From: Nostoc sp. UHCC 0302
GTDB lineage: Bacteria > Cyanobacteriota > Cyanobacteriia > Cyanobacteriales > Nostocaceae
Assembly (NCBI RefSeq): GCF_038096175.1
Contig: NZ_CP151099.1
Coordinates: 6,674,001 to 6,738,000 of the forward strand
Reading direction: 5' to 3'
Length of the DNA stretch: 64,000 bases
Shown here in pieces: positions 25,839 to 33,996 of this stretch; within the stretch, counting starts at the first letter, position 1; each line of letters begins with the position of its first letter. Made by a program: the position numbers and the translations under genes. The notes below the pieces were generated by a model. The model did no database searches, was not told the origin of the DNA, and saw nothing but the letters and a program-made list of their open reading frames with translations.

Positions 25839-27563
25839 CTAGTAATGATTTCCAACTTTGCGGTGATGCACGGCAGTTAAAGCGTCTGGCTTGGACACTC
25901 GTCCAGCGTAGACGGTGCTGTATACTGCCCAGTGGTCGCCGCAGTCCATTCTGCTGACGACTTCGCACTCCATGTATGCCAAGGCATCGGTGAGGATGGG
26001 AGCGCCATTTTCAGCTGGCTGAGTTTTCACACCTTCAAAGCGATCTGCACCAGGGGCGAACCGCTTTAAAAAGTGTTTCATGAGTTTTTGATAATTACCT
26101 TCTTCTAAGACATTGAGGACAAAGCGATCGCCTACTTGCATGAGTGATTCAATTGCTCTGTCTTTAGCTACCGCAATGGAAAATCCCAAGGGTTTGAAGC
26201 TAGCTTGTGCAACCCACGAGGCAAGCATGGCGCTGGATACATCGCCTTTTTTGGCGGTGATAATATATAGTCCACCGCTGAGTCTACCGAGTGCTTTGTC
26301 GAGGTCAGCACCCAAGGATTTCATGTTTTTGATGCTGCGATCGCGCGTCACCCATTGACCTAAGTCTGTACCCGCTTCTTCACACAGTTTGTAGGTGTTT
26401 TCTGTGGGGGTTTGTTTTATCCGAATCGCTGGAAAAACAGTTGTCAAACCCAAATTACGGAATTTACTGACTAAAGGATCTATCGGCTCATCATCGCCAC
26501 CGCCGGTTTCAAATATGCCGATGGCTTGCTTTTCTTTGGCAGATCCTAAAACTGTGCTGAGGGCAGCTTGAATATTAGCAGCACCAGAAGTTGGAGGTAG
26601 ACCAACAACTATTCCACTACAGCGACTAACTAGTTCCCGCAACTCTTGTAAATCTACTTCTGCGCCTAAGTCTACTATTTCAACGGCGACATCGGTTTTG
26701 CTGATACCGTTGGCAATTGCTTGAGCGAGGCGATCGCTATAGCCATATTCAGAAACGTAAAATATGCCAACTACTGTTTCTGACTTGGTTTGTTTTTGGC
26801 TCCAAGTGCGGTAACGTCCGGTTAGTTCTTCAACATGATGGGATAGTAACGGGCCGTGACCAGTGGCAATCATGCCAATATTCTTGAGTTCCGCCATCCG
26901 CTTGAGGGCAGACAACACTGAGCGAGCATTCGGCCCCATCAAGCATTCGTAGTAATATTGAAAGTCTGCTTCAAGAGTTTTTAAGTCTTCATCAAAGGTG
27001 CTGTCGGAGCAATAATGCATTCCGAAAGCGTCACAGGTATAAAGGATTTTGGTTTTATGGTCAAAGCTGAAGATGGTATCCGGCCAATGTAAATTTGGGG
27101 CAATCACGAACTCAAATTCGTGTCCGTTGCCTAAATCTAAGCGATCGCCATTTTTGACAATCCGCCGCTTAAATGGCTGATGTACAAACTCCTCAAGAAA
27201 CTGGATTGCAACTTTCGAGCCAACAACTGTAATCTCAGGAGCCAGTTGCAGCATATCTTTAACTAAGCCGCTGTGGTCTGGTTCGGTGTGGCTAACAATT
27301 AAATAATCAATCTCTCCTGGGTTGATTAGCCCAGTAAGCGTATCCAAGTATAGTTGCCGAAACTTTTCGTGGGAGGTATCAACTAAAGCAGTCTGCTCGC
27401 CCCGAATCAGAAATGAGTTGTATGTAGTACCGTTTTGTAGACCGAACTCAATATCAAAGCGATCGCGATCCCAATCCAATGAGCGAATTGCCGTAGTATC
27501 TTGGGCAATTTCCACAGTCTGTATGGTGAGCCGTTTTTCAGTTCTTTCGGTGAGCGCTACCAT
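25839..27563 (-). CDS. flv3B: Flavodiiron protein Flv3 (probable heterocyst form Flv3B)
   Basis: The start is ATG 27563, with GGAGG seven bases upstream, giving 574 residues. The domain order is that of Flv1, but the canonical diiron ligands are kept: SHTEPDH, NLHWPD, CDAFG and ATGHGP. The flavodoxin domain (FYVSEYGYSDRLAQAIANG) and flavin reductase domain (SSAMLASWVAQASFKPLG) are intact. Flv3 works with Flv1, or Flv3B alone in heterocysts, to remove O2 and protect nitrogenase. It lies 163 bp upstream of flv1 on the same strand, and the two are probably co-transcribed. Confidence 0.92.
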   Translation of the reverse strand: MVALTERTEKRLTIQTVEIAQDTTAIRSLDWDRDRFDIEFGLQNGTTYNSFLIRGEQTALVDTSHEKFRQLYLDTLTGLINPGEIDYLIVSHTEPDHSGLVKDMLQLAPEITVVGSKVAIQFLEEFVHQPFKRRIVKNGDRLDLGNGHEFEFVIAPNLHWPDTIFSFDHKTKILYTCDAFGMHYCSDSTFDEDLKTLEADFQYYYECLMGPNARSVLSALKRMAELKNIGMIATGHGPLLSHHVEELTGRYRTWSQKQTKSETVVGIFYVSEYGYSDRLAQAIANGISKTDVAVEIVDLGAEVDLQELRELVSRCSGIVVGLPPTSGAANIQAALSTVLGSAKEKQAIGIFETGGGDDEPIDPLVSKFRNLGLTTVFPAIRIKQTPTENTYKLCEEAGTDLGQWVTRDRSIKNMKSLGADLDKALGRLSGGLYIITAKKGDVSSAMLASWVAQASFKPLGFSIAVAKDRAIESLMQVGDRFVLNVLEEGNYQKLMKHFLKRFAPGADRFEGVKTQPAENGAPILTDALAYMECEVVSRMDCGDHWAVYSTVYAGRVSKPDALTAVHHRKVGNHY

Positions 27564-27715
27564 AACTCCCCTCCTTGACAAATTGAGTATTTATTCCTCT
27601 TGTTTTATTTTGACACGCCTTGAATGTTAATTTTTATTAAAAAATCTATGGCTTACTTAAAAAAGTTAAAAGTGTAAAACCCTTGGGGAAGAGCGGGAAA
27701 GTGGGGACAAGAGAA

Positions 27716-28516
27716 ATGTGGCTAGCTTTGGAGATTGGCAATACTCGGTTGCATTGGGCGTTGTTTTTCGGCGAAAAACTTTACCGTGCTTGGGATACCA
27801 AGTATCTACCTGAGTCTCTAGTACAGCAGTTAGCTAAGTCTAAAACCCTAGATGATTTGCTAGAAACAATTTTTCCACTCCATCAGCAAAGTGATTCCCT
27901 AACAAACACTTCTCCCCCTCTCCCCCTTATCTTTTTAGCCTCAGTAGTTCCCAGTCAAACAGCTATTTGGCAAACTTACCCAAATATTCGCGTGATTACC
28001 TTAGACCAAATACCTCTTCAAGGTGTGTATCCCAGTTTAGGAATTGACCGCGCTTTGGCTTTGTGGGGTGCGGGTAAAACTTGGGGTTTTCCAGTGTTAG
28101 TGATTGATGCTGGGACAGCGTTAACTTTTACAGCTGCTGATGCTAACCAGTGTTTAGTAGGAGGCGCAATTCTACCAGGAATAGGGTTGCAATTTACAAC
28201 TCTTGGTCAACAAACAGGGCAATTACCACTAGTAGAAACGCAAGATTTTACATCTCTAATTCCACGTTTTGCACTTAATACAACAGAGGCTATTAAAAGT
28301 GGAGTAATTTACACTTTAGTCGCCGGAATTAAAGATTTTATTGAGGCGTGGTGGCATTTATTCCCTGAAGGAAAGATTGCAATTAAAGGAGGCGATCGCA
28401 CTTTATTAATGAACTATCTTCAAGCCTTATATCCTGAAATTGCAACGCGTTTAATAGTCGAACCAAATTTAATTTTTTTGGGAATGCAAGAAATAGTATC
28501 GGAGAATAGATCATAG
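27716..28516 (+). CDS. coaX: Type III pantothenate kinase
   Basis: ATG 27716 gives 266 residues opening [15 protein letters not shown], with Glu where most CoaX have Asp in the DxGNT phosphate loop. [12 protein letters not shown] and [14 protein letters not shown] carry the conserved Asp of the active site, and [14 protein letters not shown] follows. CoaX phosphorylates pantothenate, the first step to coenzyme A. The gene is divergent from flv3. An in-frame TTG 33 bases upstream lies in low-complexity sequence and is rejected. Confidence 0.93.
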   Translation: MWLALEIGNTRLHWALFFGEKLYRAWDTKYLPESLVQQLAKSKTLDDLLETIFPLHQQSDSLTNTSPPLPLIFLASVVPSQTAIWQTYPNIRVITLDQIPLQGVYPSLGIDRALALWGAGKTWGFPVLVIDAGTALTFTAADANQCLVGGAILPGIGLQFTTLGQQTGQLPLVETQDFTSLIPRFALNTTEAIKSGVIYTLVAGIKDFIEAWWHLFPEGKIAIKGGDRTLLMNYLQALYPEIATRLIVEPNLIFLGMQEIVSENRS

Positions 28517-28520
28517 AAAT

Positions 28521-29354
28521 CTAACTTTTCATGCCCAATGCCCAATTCCCTTTAATAAACTCCCGAATCTCAATCGCTACATCCCCAGCAAAAGCTTCTG
28601 CTAAATCATTTCCTGCATCAGCAATTATTTTTAACTCGGCTTTTGGTGCTAGTAGAGAATAAGCCTGACTTTTAGCTAAGGCATCTGGCGTATCTTCACT
28701 ACCTTGTAAAATTAAAATTGGGGCTTCTATCATGTAGAGCCGCTTTTGCAATAATTCAACCTCAATTTCTGCTTGCTCTCTTTTGTAAAGTAACTGGCAA
28801 GCTATGGGATAACGTAAAAGATGCTGACGTAGTTGTAAATCTTGTGCGATTTGTTCATGTGTACCCAAAATTTTAGTTAAGGGACTGAGCGATCGCAACA
28901 ATTTAACTACTAATGGTGAATAATTCAATAATTGCCGCATCTTTTGGCAATGCTGTTCTTGTCCTGCTATCTCTACGCCTTCTGGTGCTAGCAGTACCAC
29001 ACCATAAACTTGCTCTGGATACTTTAAAGCATAGCTAGCAGCAATCCAGCCGCCAAGAGAATGTCCTACTAAATAAACCTTTTCTTGTTTCACAGCTTGT
29101 AGGAACTCAGCTATACACTCCACCTGTAAATCAATTGAATGGAGAATGTTTGGATTCTCTGATTCACCAAATCCTAATAAATCAGGTGCGAAGCAATGAA
29201 AATCCTGTGAAAACGATTCCATCACAGATATCCATTGACTGCTATCATTCCATGCACCATGTAAAAAAATAACAGGAGTTCCTTCACCGACTTCACGCCA
29301 GAATATTAGCCCTTGAGAAAGCTTTCTCCGGGAGTTACGGAATAGCGTATCCAT
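28521..29354 (-). CDS. Alpha/beta hydrolase
   Basis: ATG 29354 is chosen; a TTG at 29390 would add 12 residues. The 277-residue protein has the oxyanion HGAW, LLGFGES, the nucleophile elbow GHSLGGW (Ser) and the acid-loop GSEDTPD (Asp). At the position of the catalytic His the sequence reads DAGNDLAEAF, so Asn replaces His in the usual GAGH motif. Either the enzyme uses another His, acts non-hydrolytically, or is inactive. It is convergent with coaX, four bases apart. The substrate is unknown. Confidence 0.85.
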   Translation of the reverse strand: MDTLFRNSRRKLSQGLIFWREVGEGTPVIFLHGAWNDSSQWISVMESFSQDFHCFAPDLLGFGESENPNILHSIDLQVECIAEFLQAVKQEKVYLVGHSLGGWIAASYALKYPEQVYGVVLLAPEGVEIAGQEQHCQKMRQLLNYSPLVVKLLRSLSPLTKILGTHEQIAQDLQLRQHLLRYPIACQLLYKREQAEIEVELLQKRLYMIEAPILILQGSEDTPDALAKSQAYSLLAPKAELKIIADAGNDLAEAFAGDVAIEIREFIKGNWALGMKS

Positions 29355-29637
29355 TTTAATTGAGTGCTTAACTTTTAAAATACTAGTCAAAAATCGCCAC
29401 TAGTCAACATCATTCGTAATTTATAATGACGCTCCTACGCCGAAGAGAACTGCACTAACGTAATTCGTAGTTACAACCACTGTGGCTTTAAATCCTCCGT
29501 CGAGAAGCACTAGGCTCATTTTTAATTTAGTGTTAGCTCTGTAGGGATTAAATGACGAATTACGTAGCTTGTTTCTCGCCTTTAGCGAGCATTACGAATT
29601 AGTAATTATTTGGTTATTGATTAACAACTAAGGAGTT
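29355..29637. repeat. Inverted-repeat mosaic between two minus-strand genes
   Basis: The gap holds ACGTAATTCGT at 29458-29468 and its exact complement ACGAATTACGT at 29555-29565. An outer, imperfect pair lies near 29412-29434 and 29587-29607, built from the ATTCGTAAT motif also tandemly repeated at 20605-20630. It has no ORF and could be a decayed small element. Confidence 0.5.
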
Positions 29638-30132
29638 TTAGGCTAATGTTGTCAAACCATTCAAGTAGTCTCGCAACTGCCGAGAGTGGTCATGAGACAT
29701 TTGCCCAGGAGGTAGGGAGTTAGGAGAGAAAGCCTGAATTTCTATAACCTCCAAAGTATCTTGAACCTCCATTTTTCCACGCACTTCGGCTTCAAGCACA
29801 ACACAAATTGAATGGATTCGAGGGTCACGATCTGGTGCAGAGTAAACTCCAACCAAACGCCGAATTCCTATTAATTCTAATCCTGTTTCCTCCATCAACT
29901 CACGCCGGGCTGTAGTGGGGATATCTTCTCCCCAGTCAACCATACCTCCAGGTAATGCCCATTGACCATCGTCGCGCCGCCGAATCAATACAATTCGACC
30001 ATCGGGTAAAATTGGAATGATACTAGTACCAGTAATGGGATGACGAAATATAATACCCAGTACCGTTTGTCCATAACGCCATAAACTACGTGTAGACTGG
30101 ACAACTGCCGGAAAAAAAGCAAGAATATTCAA
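29638..30132 (-). CDS. Nudix hydrolase
   Basis: This 164-residue protein contains the Nudix box GGMVDWGEDIPTTARRELME followed by ETGLEL, matching G-x5-E-x7-R-E-U-x-E-E-x-G-U. The N-terminal 30 residues are hydrophobic (ILAFFPAVVQS), possibly a membrane-associating helix. The family cleaves nucleoside diphosphates linked to another group; sugar-nucleotide or ADP-ribose substrates are likely but unassigned. It appears monocistronic. Confidence 0.9.
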   Translation of the reverse strand: MNILAFFPAVVQSTRSLWRYGQTVLGIIFRHPITGTSIIPILPDGRIVLIRRRDDGQWALPGGMVDWGEDIPTTARRELMEETGLELIGIRRLVGVYSAPDRDPRIHSICVVLEAEVRGKMEVQDTLEVIEIQAFSPNSLPPGQMSHDHSRQLRDYLNGLTTLA

Positions 30133-30880
30133 TCTTCAAATTTCTGTGTTGTGTTTTATAACTTACTACCACTTACATAGACTCAACTAATAAAACTTTA
30201 GTTAAGTTTTGTTTTATACAAAAATGTTTGTGGCTTAGATTTTATTCTAACGAGTTGCGTAGAATGTGAATAATTCTAACATCAGGCTTCAAAAAAAGTA
30301 CTGTATGCATATATACATAACATTCATTAATTCATAACTTTTGCAGTTCATAGCTAGTGTTAGTATTGCTGAAAGCTGTAAATAATATTACTACCTTGAC
30401 GTGTAATGAAAACTTCAAGAAGATGATTAAGCAAGCTTAAGAGCGATTTTGAATGGTAAGTTTATTTACGCCTACTGTACTAGCCTTTTAGCTCAAATGC
30501 CAAATGTTAATCTAAATCATCTCAATTAGATAATTTTATTACTTGTATCCGCCCTGAACTTAATTAGTAACTTCCGTCATCTATTATTTACATATTAAAA
30601 TTAATATTCATCCAATATGCTTTTATTCTAATAACTACAACAACTAGTTATCTAATTTATATCTATCTAATCTATTTGGAATCTAATCTGATGGATAAAA
30701 GGTTCTAAAGAAGTATTGACATAATCTTGACAGAATAAAGTCGAATGCGGTAGACTAAGAGGCTGTTCCAAGTGTATTAATTGCTGCACTAGGCCAAAAG
30801 TATATCAATAACATTAGTAGCTGATATTGCCTAAGTGATGCCTAGATGTGGTTTTTTTGTTGTTTATTAATGAGGTGAAC
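30133..30880. other. Long gene-free AT-rich region
   Basis: About 750 bp separate the Nudix gene (minus) from the small basic protein gene (plus). No ORF over 60 residues and no recognisable RNA are present. A promoter-like pair lies at 30727-30756. The length is unusual for this compact window and may hide an unrecognised RNA or regulatory region. Confidence 0.45.
30727..30756 (+). promoter_or_regulatory. Candidate sigma-70 promoter
   Basis: TTGACA at 30727-30732 and TAGACT at 30751-30756 are 18 bp apart, about 125 bp before the small basic protein gene. The match is good but untested. Confidence 0.5.
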
Positions 30881-31045
30881 ATGGCTAAGCGCCGTAACCC
30901 CAAAAAAGAAAAGGCGCTACGGAACCAGGCATATGCCCGGAAGTTTCGTAAACGGACTACGACAGGAAGAATGCAGAGAAGGTTCCAACAAAGACCACCG
31001 AAGAGTGAGGAAGAAGAAGGCGCAGCAGCAGTTGATGCTGAGTAA
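30881..31045 (+). CDS. Small highly basic conserved protein (54 aa)
   Basis: ATG 30881 has GAGGTG five bases upstream, so a TTG-type start at 30848 is rejected. The product opens MAKRRNPKKEKALRNQAYAR and is strongly basic to about residue 40 (KFRKRTTTGRMQRRFQQR), ending in an acidic Glu/Ala tail. The composition resembles a small ribosome- or nucleic-acid-binding protein. It is not a known numbered ribosomal protein that I can name. It has its own promoter-like signal and a terminator. Confidence 0.75.
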   Translation: MAKRRNPKKEKALRNQAYARKFRKRTTTGRMQRRFQQRPPKSEEEEGAAAVDAE

Positions 31046-31085
31046 GATGCCTGTTACAATCCTTAGTCTTTGATTGTTTTAGTTT

Positions 31086-31117
31086 TTAGGGCGTACAATT
31101 GTGCGCCCTAATTTAAT
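31086..31117 (+). terminator. Intrinsic terminator after the small basic gene
   Basis: TTAGGGCG and CGCCCTAA pair around a short TACAATTGTG loop, followed by TTTAATTAG. The stem is nearly palindromic, so it may serve both strands (argH converges from the right). Confidence 0.7.
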
Positions 31118-31195
31118 TAGTGGGGATTGGAGATTGAGCATTAGATATTGGGATTAAAAAATTTTTTCCCAGTCCCCAGTACCAAATTCCTAGTA

Positions 31196-32593
31196 CTAAA
31201 CCCCCCTATTGTGAGAGATTTGCTCCCGTGCAATCAGGAGCGCTTTTCTTACCTGTGTAAAGCCTGTGCCACCATAACTGTTGCGGGCTGCAACAACTTG
31301 ACGAGGGGATATCGCTTCATAAATATCTGCTGCGAATCCTGGGTGGAATTGTTCCCACTCTTCCAAACTCAAATCTTTCAAGAGTTTACCTTCGGCAATA
31401 CAGGTTTTTACTATCTTACCGACGAGGTTGTATGCTTCTCGGAAGGGAACTCCCCGCGCTGCCAAATAATCTGCTACATCAGTAGCGTTGGAAAAATCTT
31501 CTGTTACTGCTTGTGCTAGGCGTTGAGTGCGAAATTCTAAACCTTCACTCAGCAAAATTGTCATTGCCTCCAGAGAGGCTTTGACTGTCTTAACGCTGTC
31601 AAACAAACCTTCTTTATCTTCTTGTAGGTCTTTGTTATATGCCAGGGGTAGCCCCTTCATAATTACCAATAACGCCTGGAGATGACCGAATACACGTCCT
31701 GTTTTTCCCCGTACTAATTCTGGCACATCGGGGTTTTTCTTTTGGGGCATGATACTGGAACCTGTGGCACAGCTATCTTTAAGGGTGACAAAGCCGAATT
31801 CTTGAGATGACCAAAGAATTACTTCTTCTGCGAGCCGACTGAGGTGAACCATAATTAAGCTAGCAGCAGACAAGAATTCGATCGCAAAGTCGCGATCGCT
31901 CACTCCATCAAGGCTATTTGCATAAATATTTTCAAAACCTAATAGTTCAGCTGTGTAATGGCGGTCAATGGGAAAAGTAGTTCCTGCTAAAGCCCCACAC
32001 CCCAAGGGTGAAATATTTACACGGCGAGAAACATCTCCCAGGCGTTCCCAGTCACGTTTGGCCATTTGATAGTATGCCAAAAGGTGGTGAGCCAAACTCA
32101 ATGGTTGGGCGCGTTGTAAGTGAGTGTAGCCAGGAATTAAAGTTTCAATGTGCTGATCGGCTATATCTAGTAAGGCAGTTTGAAATTTCCGTAATTGGCT
32201 GCGAATCTGCTGAATTTGGTCGCGGAGGTAAAGCCTAGTGTCTGTACCTACTTGGTCGTTACGCGATCGCGCCGTATGCAGTTTCTTACCGACATCGCCA
32301 ACAATTTCTGTTAGCCGCCGTTCGACGGCAAAATGTACGTCTTCAGCATCGACACCTGGTTGAAAATTTCCTTGGTGGTATTCTTGGCGAATTTGCTCTA
32401 ACCCAGCAACCAACTGCTCACCTTCGGCTTGAGAAATAATGCCTGTGTGAGCCAGCATTTGGGCATGAGCTTGAGAACCATCCAAGTCATATTCTATTAA
32501 TTCAATATCAAAACTAATACTGGCATTAAAATGGGCGATCGCTTGATGCAATCCTGATTCAAACCGCGGACTCCAATTTTTTTTTTCGGTCAT
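31196..32593 (-). CDS. argH: Argininosuccinate lyase
   Basis: This 465-residue enzyme splits argininosuccinate into arginine and fumarate, the last step of arginine synthesis. The fumarase/lyase signature [12 protein letters not shown] is exact; [20 protein letters not shown], the catalytic-His region [16 protein letters not shown] and the flexible loop are present. Length is normal. Arginine is the building block of cyanophycin, whose genes are 6 kb downstream, though not in the same unit. Confidence 0.99.
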   Translation of the reverse strand: MTEKKNWSPRFESGLHQAIAHFNASISFDIELIEYDLDGSQAHAQMLAHTGIISQAEGEQLVAGLEQIRQEYHQGNFQPGVDAEDVHFAVERRLTEIVGDVGKKLHTARSRNDQVGTDTRLYLRDQIQQIRSQLRKFQTALLDIADQHIETLIPGYTHLQRAQPLSLAHHLLAYYQMAKRDWERLGDVSRRVNISPLGCGALAGTTFPIDRHYTAELLGFENIYANSLDGVSDRDFAIEFLSAASLIMVHLSRLAEEVILWSSQEFGFVTLKDSCATGSSIMPQKKNPDVPELVRGKTGRVFGHLQALLVIMKGLPLAYNKDLQEDKEGLFDSVKTVKASLEAMTILLSEGLEFRTQRLAQAVTEDFSNATDVADYLAARGVPFREAYNLVGKIVKTCIAEGKLLKDLSLEEWEQFHPGFAADIYEAISPRQVVAARNSYGGTGFTQVRKALLIAREQISHNRGV

Positions 32594-32603
32594 GTATTTG
32601 AAG

Positions 32604-32702
32604 GGAGTAGGGAGTGGGGAGTGGGGGAGTGGGGGAGTGGGGGAGTAGGGGAGAAATAACTGACTCTTGACCCTTGACTCTTGACTCCTGACTCCTCACT
32701 CC
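32604..32702. repeat. STRR-type heptamer tracts
   Basis: The argH leader contains GGGAGTGGGGGAGTGGGGGA repeats (32608-32653) and then (GACTCTT/GACTCCT)n heptamers (32660-32702). Such short tandem repeats are typical of heterocystous cyanobacterial intergenic DNA. Confidence 0.75.
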
Positions 32703-32710
32703 TGAGAAAT

Positions 32711-32917
32711 TTAACCGTAACTAGTGAGATTCCGAATGATATAACCAATGACCAAACCAATCAATAGCGCCCATACTTGACCTGTTTGTATAAAGTGGCT
32801 CCAAGATTTTTGGATCTGACCCATCAGGTCTGGGTCGGTAATTGTTTGTGCCAGTGTTGTCAAGTTTACAGGTAAATGCCAAAGTAACTGAGATATCAAA
32901 TCGCTGTAGTGGCTCAT
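32711..32917 (-). CDS. Small single-span membrane protein (68 aa)
   Basis: This 68-residue ORF has an N-terminal amphipathic part (SDLISQLLWHLPVNLTTLAQTI) and a clear membrane helix near the C-terminus (VWALLIGLVIGYIIRNLTS). The composition looks like a real protein, and it lies between two minus-strand genes with correct orientation. There is no strong ribosome-binding site. I do not recognise a family. Confidence 0.55.
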   Translation of the reverse strand: MSHYSDLISQLLWHLPVNLTTLAQTITDPDLMGQIQKSWSHFIQTGQVWALLIGLVIGYIIRNLTSYG

Positions 32918-33029
32918 ATTTACTGATTAAGAAGTTGGGGCTGGATGTGTTAATTATGATTAGTTGAGATAACACGTAATTTCCGCGATCGCGCGTAGCA
33001 CTTAGCGGTAAGTACGTAACTGTCATAAC

Positions 33030-33818
33030 TCAAGATCCAGACGATGCCAACTGCAATTTCTCGGCAGTTCGTAAAATTTGCCCAGCTAAAACTGCTGCCC
33101 CAAATCCATTATCAATATTCACTACACCTATCCCAACAGCACAAGAATTGAGCATTGTCAATAGGGGGGCTAAACCACCAAAACTTGCGCCATAACCAAT
33201 GCTGGTGGGTACGGCAATCACAGGACAATCTGCTAAACCTGCAACAACGCTTGGTAAAGCACCTTCCATTCCCGCAACCACAATTAGCACTGATGCTGAG
33301 TCGATGAGGTGGCGGTTACTTAGCAAGCGATGAATTCCTGCGACGCCAACATCCCAGAGGCGCTTTACCTGGAAACCAGAAAGTTCAGCGGTGACAGCAG
33401 CTTCTTCCGCAACAGGTAAATCAGCAGTACCAGCAGAAAGAATACTGATCACACCCTCGAACTGTGGTTCTATGGTGAGAGGAGCGATCGCACAAATTCG
33501 CGCCGATTCGTAATATCGCAAACCTCTTACTTTTGGTTGCAGTGCAGCGTAAACTGTTGGTTCAATCCGAGTAGCCATTACCACTGGATTGCGGAGGCGC
33601 ATCACTTCCATAATTTGAGCAATTTGCTCAGGCGTTTTACCTGGCCCCCAAATCACTTCTGGGAAACCAGTTCTCAGTTGGCGATGGTGGTCAATTTTGG
33701 CAAACTCACCCACAGATTCATAGGCAAAGTCTTTGAGTGAGTCTAATGCCATATCTGGGCTAACTTTACCATTGGCGACACCTTCAAGGAGCGATCGCAA
33801 AGTTTTGTCATTTGTCAT
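33030..33818 (-). CDS. larB: Nickel-pincer cofactor biosynthesis protein LarB
   Basis: This 262-residue protein has a C-terminal AIR-carboxylase-like (PurE-type) domain: VLIVVAGMEGALPSVVAGL, VIAVPTSIGYGASFGGLAPL and NSCAVGIGVVNIDNGFGA. The N-terminal part carries HRQLRTGFPEVIWGPGKTPEQ. LarB carboxylates and hydrolyses nicotinic acid adenine dinucleotide as the first step to the nickel-pincer nucleotide used by lactate racemase. LarC, LarE and LarA are not in this window, so the pathway must be completed elsewhere or the protein serves another purpose. Confidence 0.93.
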   Translation of the reverse strand: MTNDKTLRSLLEGVANGKVSPDMALDSLKDFAYESVGEFAKIDHHRQLRTGFPEVIWGPGKTPEQIAQIMEVMRLRNPVVMATRIEPTVYAALQPKVRGLRYYESARICAIAPLTIEPQFEGVISILSAGTADLPVAEEAAVTAELSGFQVKRLWDVGVAGIHRLLSNRHLIDSASVLIVVAGMEGALPSVVAGLADCPVIAVPTSIGYGASFGGLAPLLTMLNSCAVGIGVVNIDNGFGAAVLAGQILRTAEKLQLASSGS

Positions 33819-33925
33819 TAGTCATTTGTCCTTAATTTTTTGTCATTTTTTTAGCGCATTAAAAACTCCAAAGTCAAAATTCCAAATTAATTCTTTTGGA
33901 CTTTCGACCCTTGACTCTTGACCTT

Positions 33926-33983
33926 GTACAGACGCGTAGACGCTCTAAGAGCGGCTTCTCGCAGAGTATAATCGCGTCTCTAC
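33926..33983. repeat. Long variant of the GACGCGAT palindrome
   Basis: The segment starts TGTACAGACGCGTAGACGCT, contains AAGAGCGGCTTCTCGCAGAG, and ends ATAATCGCGTCTCTAC. Almost the same segment occurs at 54917-54977. It immediately follows the binding-protein gene in the 3' direction. Confidence 0.8.
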
Positions 33984-33996
33984 TCTTGACTCTTGA

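Noticed and set aside
32685-32702. Yfr1-like motif ACTCCTCACTC
   Set aside because: It differs from the Yfr1 core ACTCCTCACAC and belongs to the GACTCCT heptamer tract.
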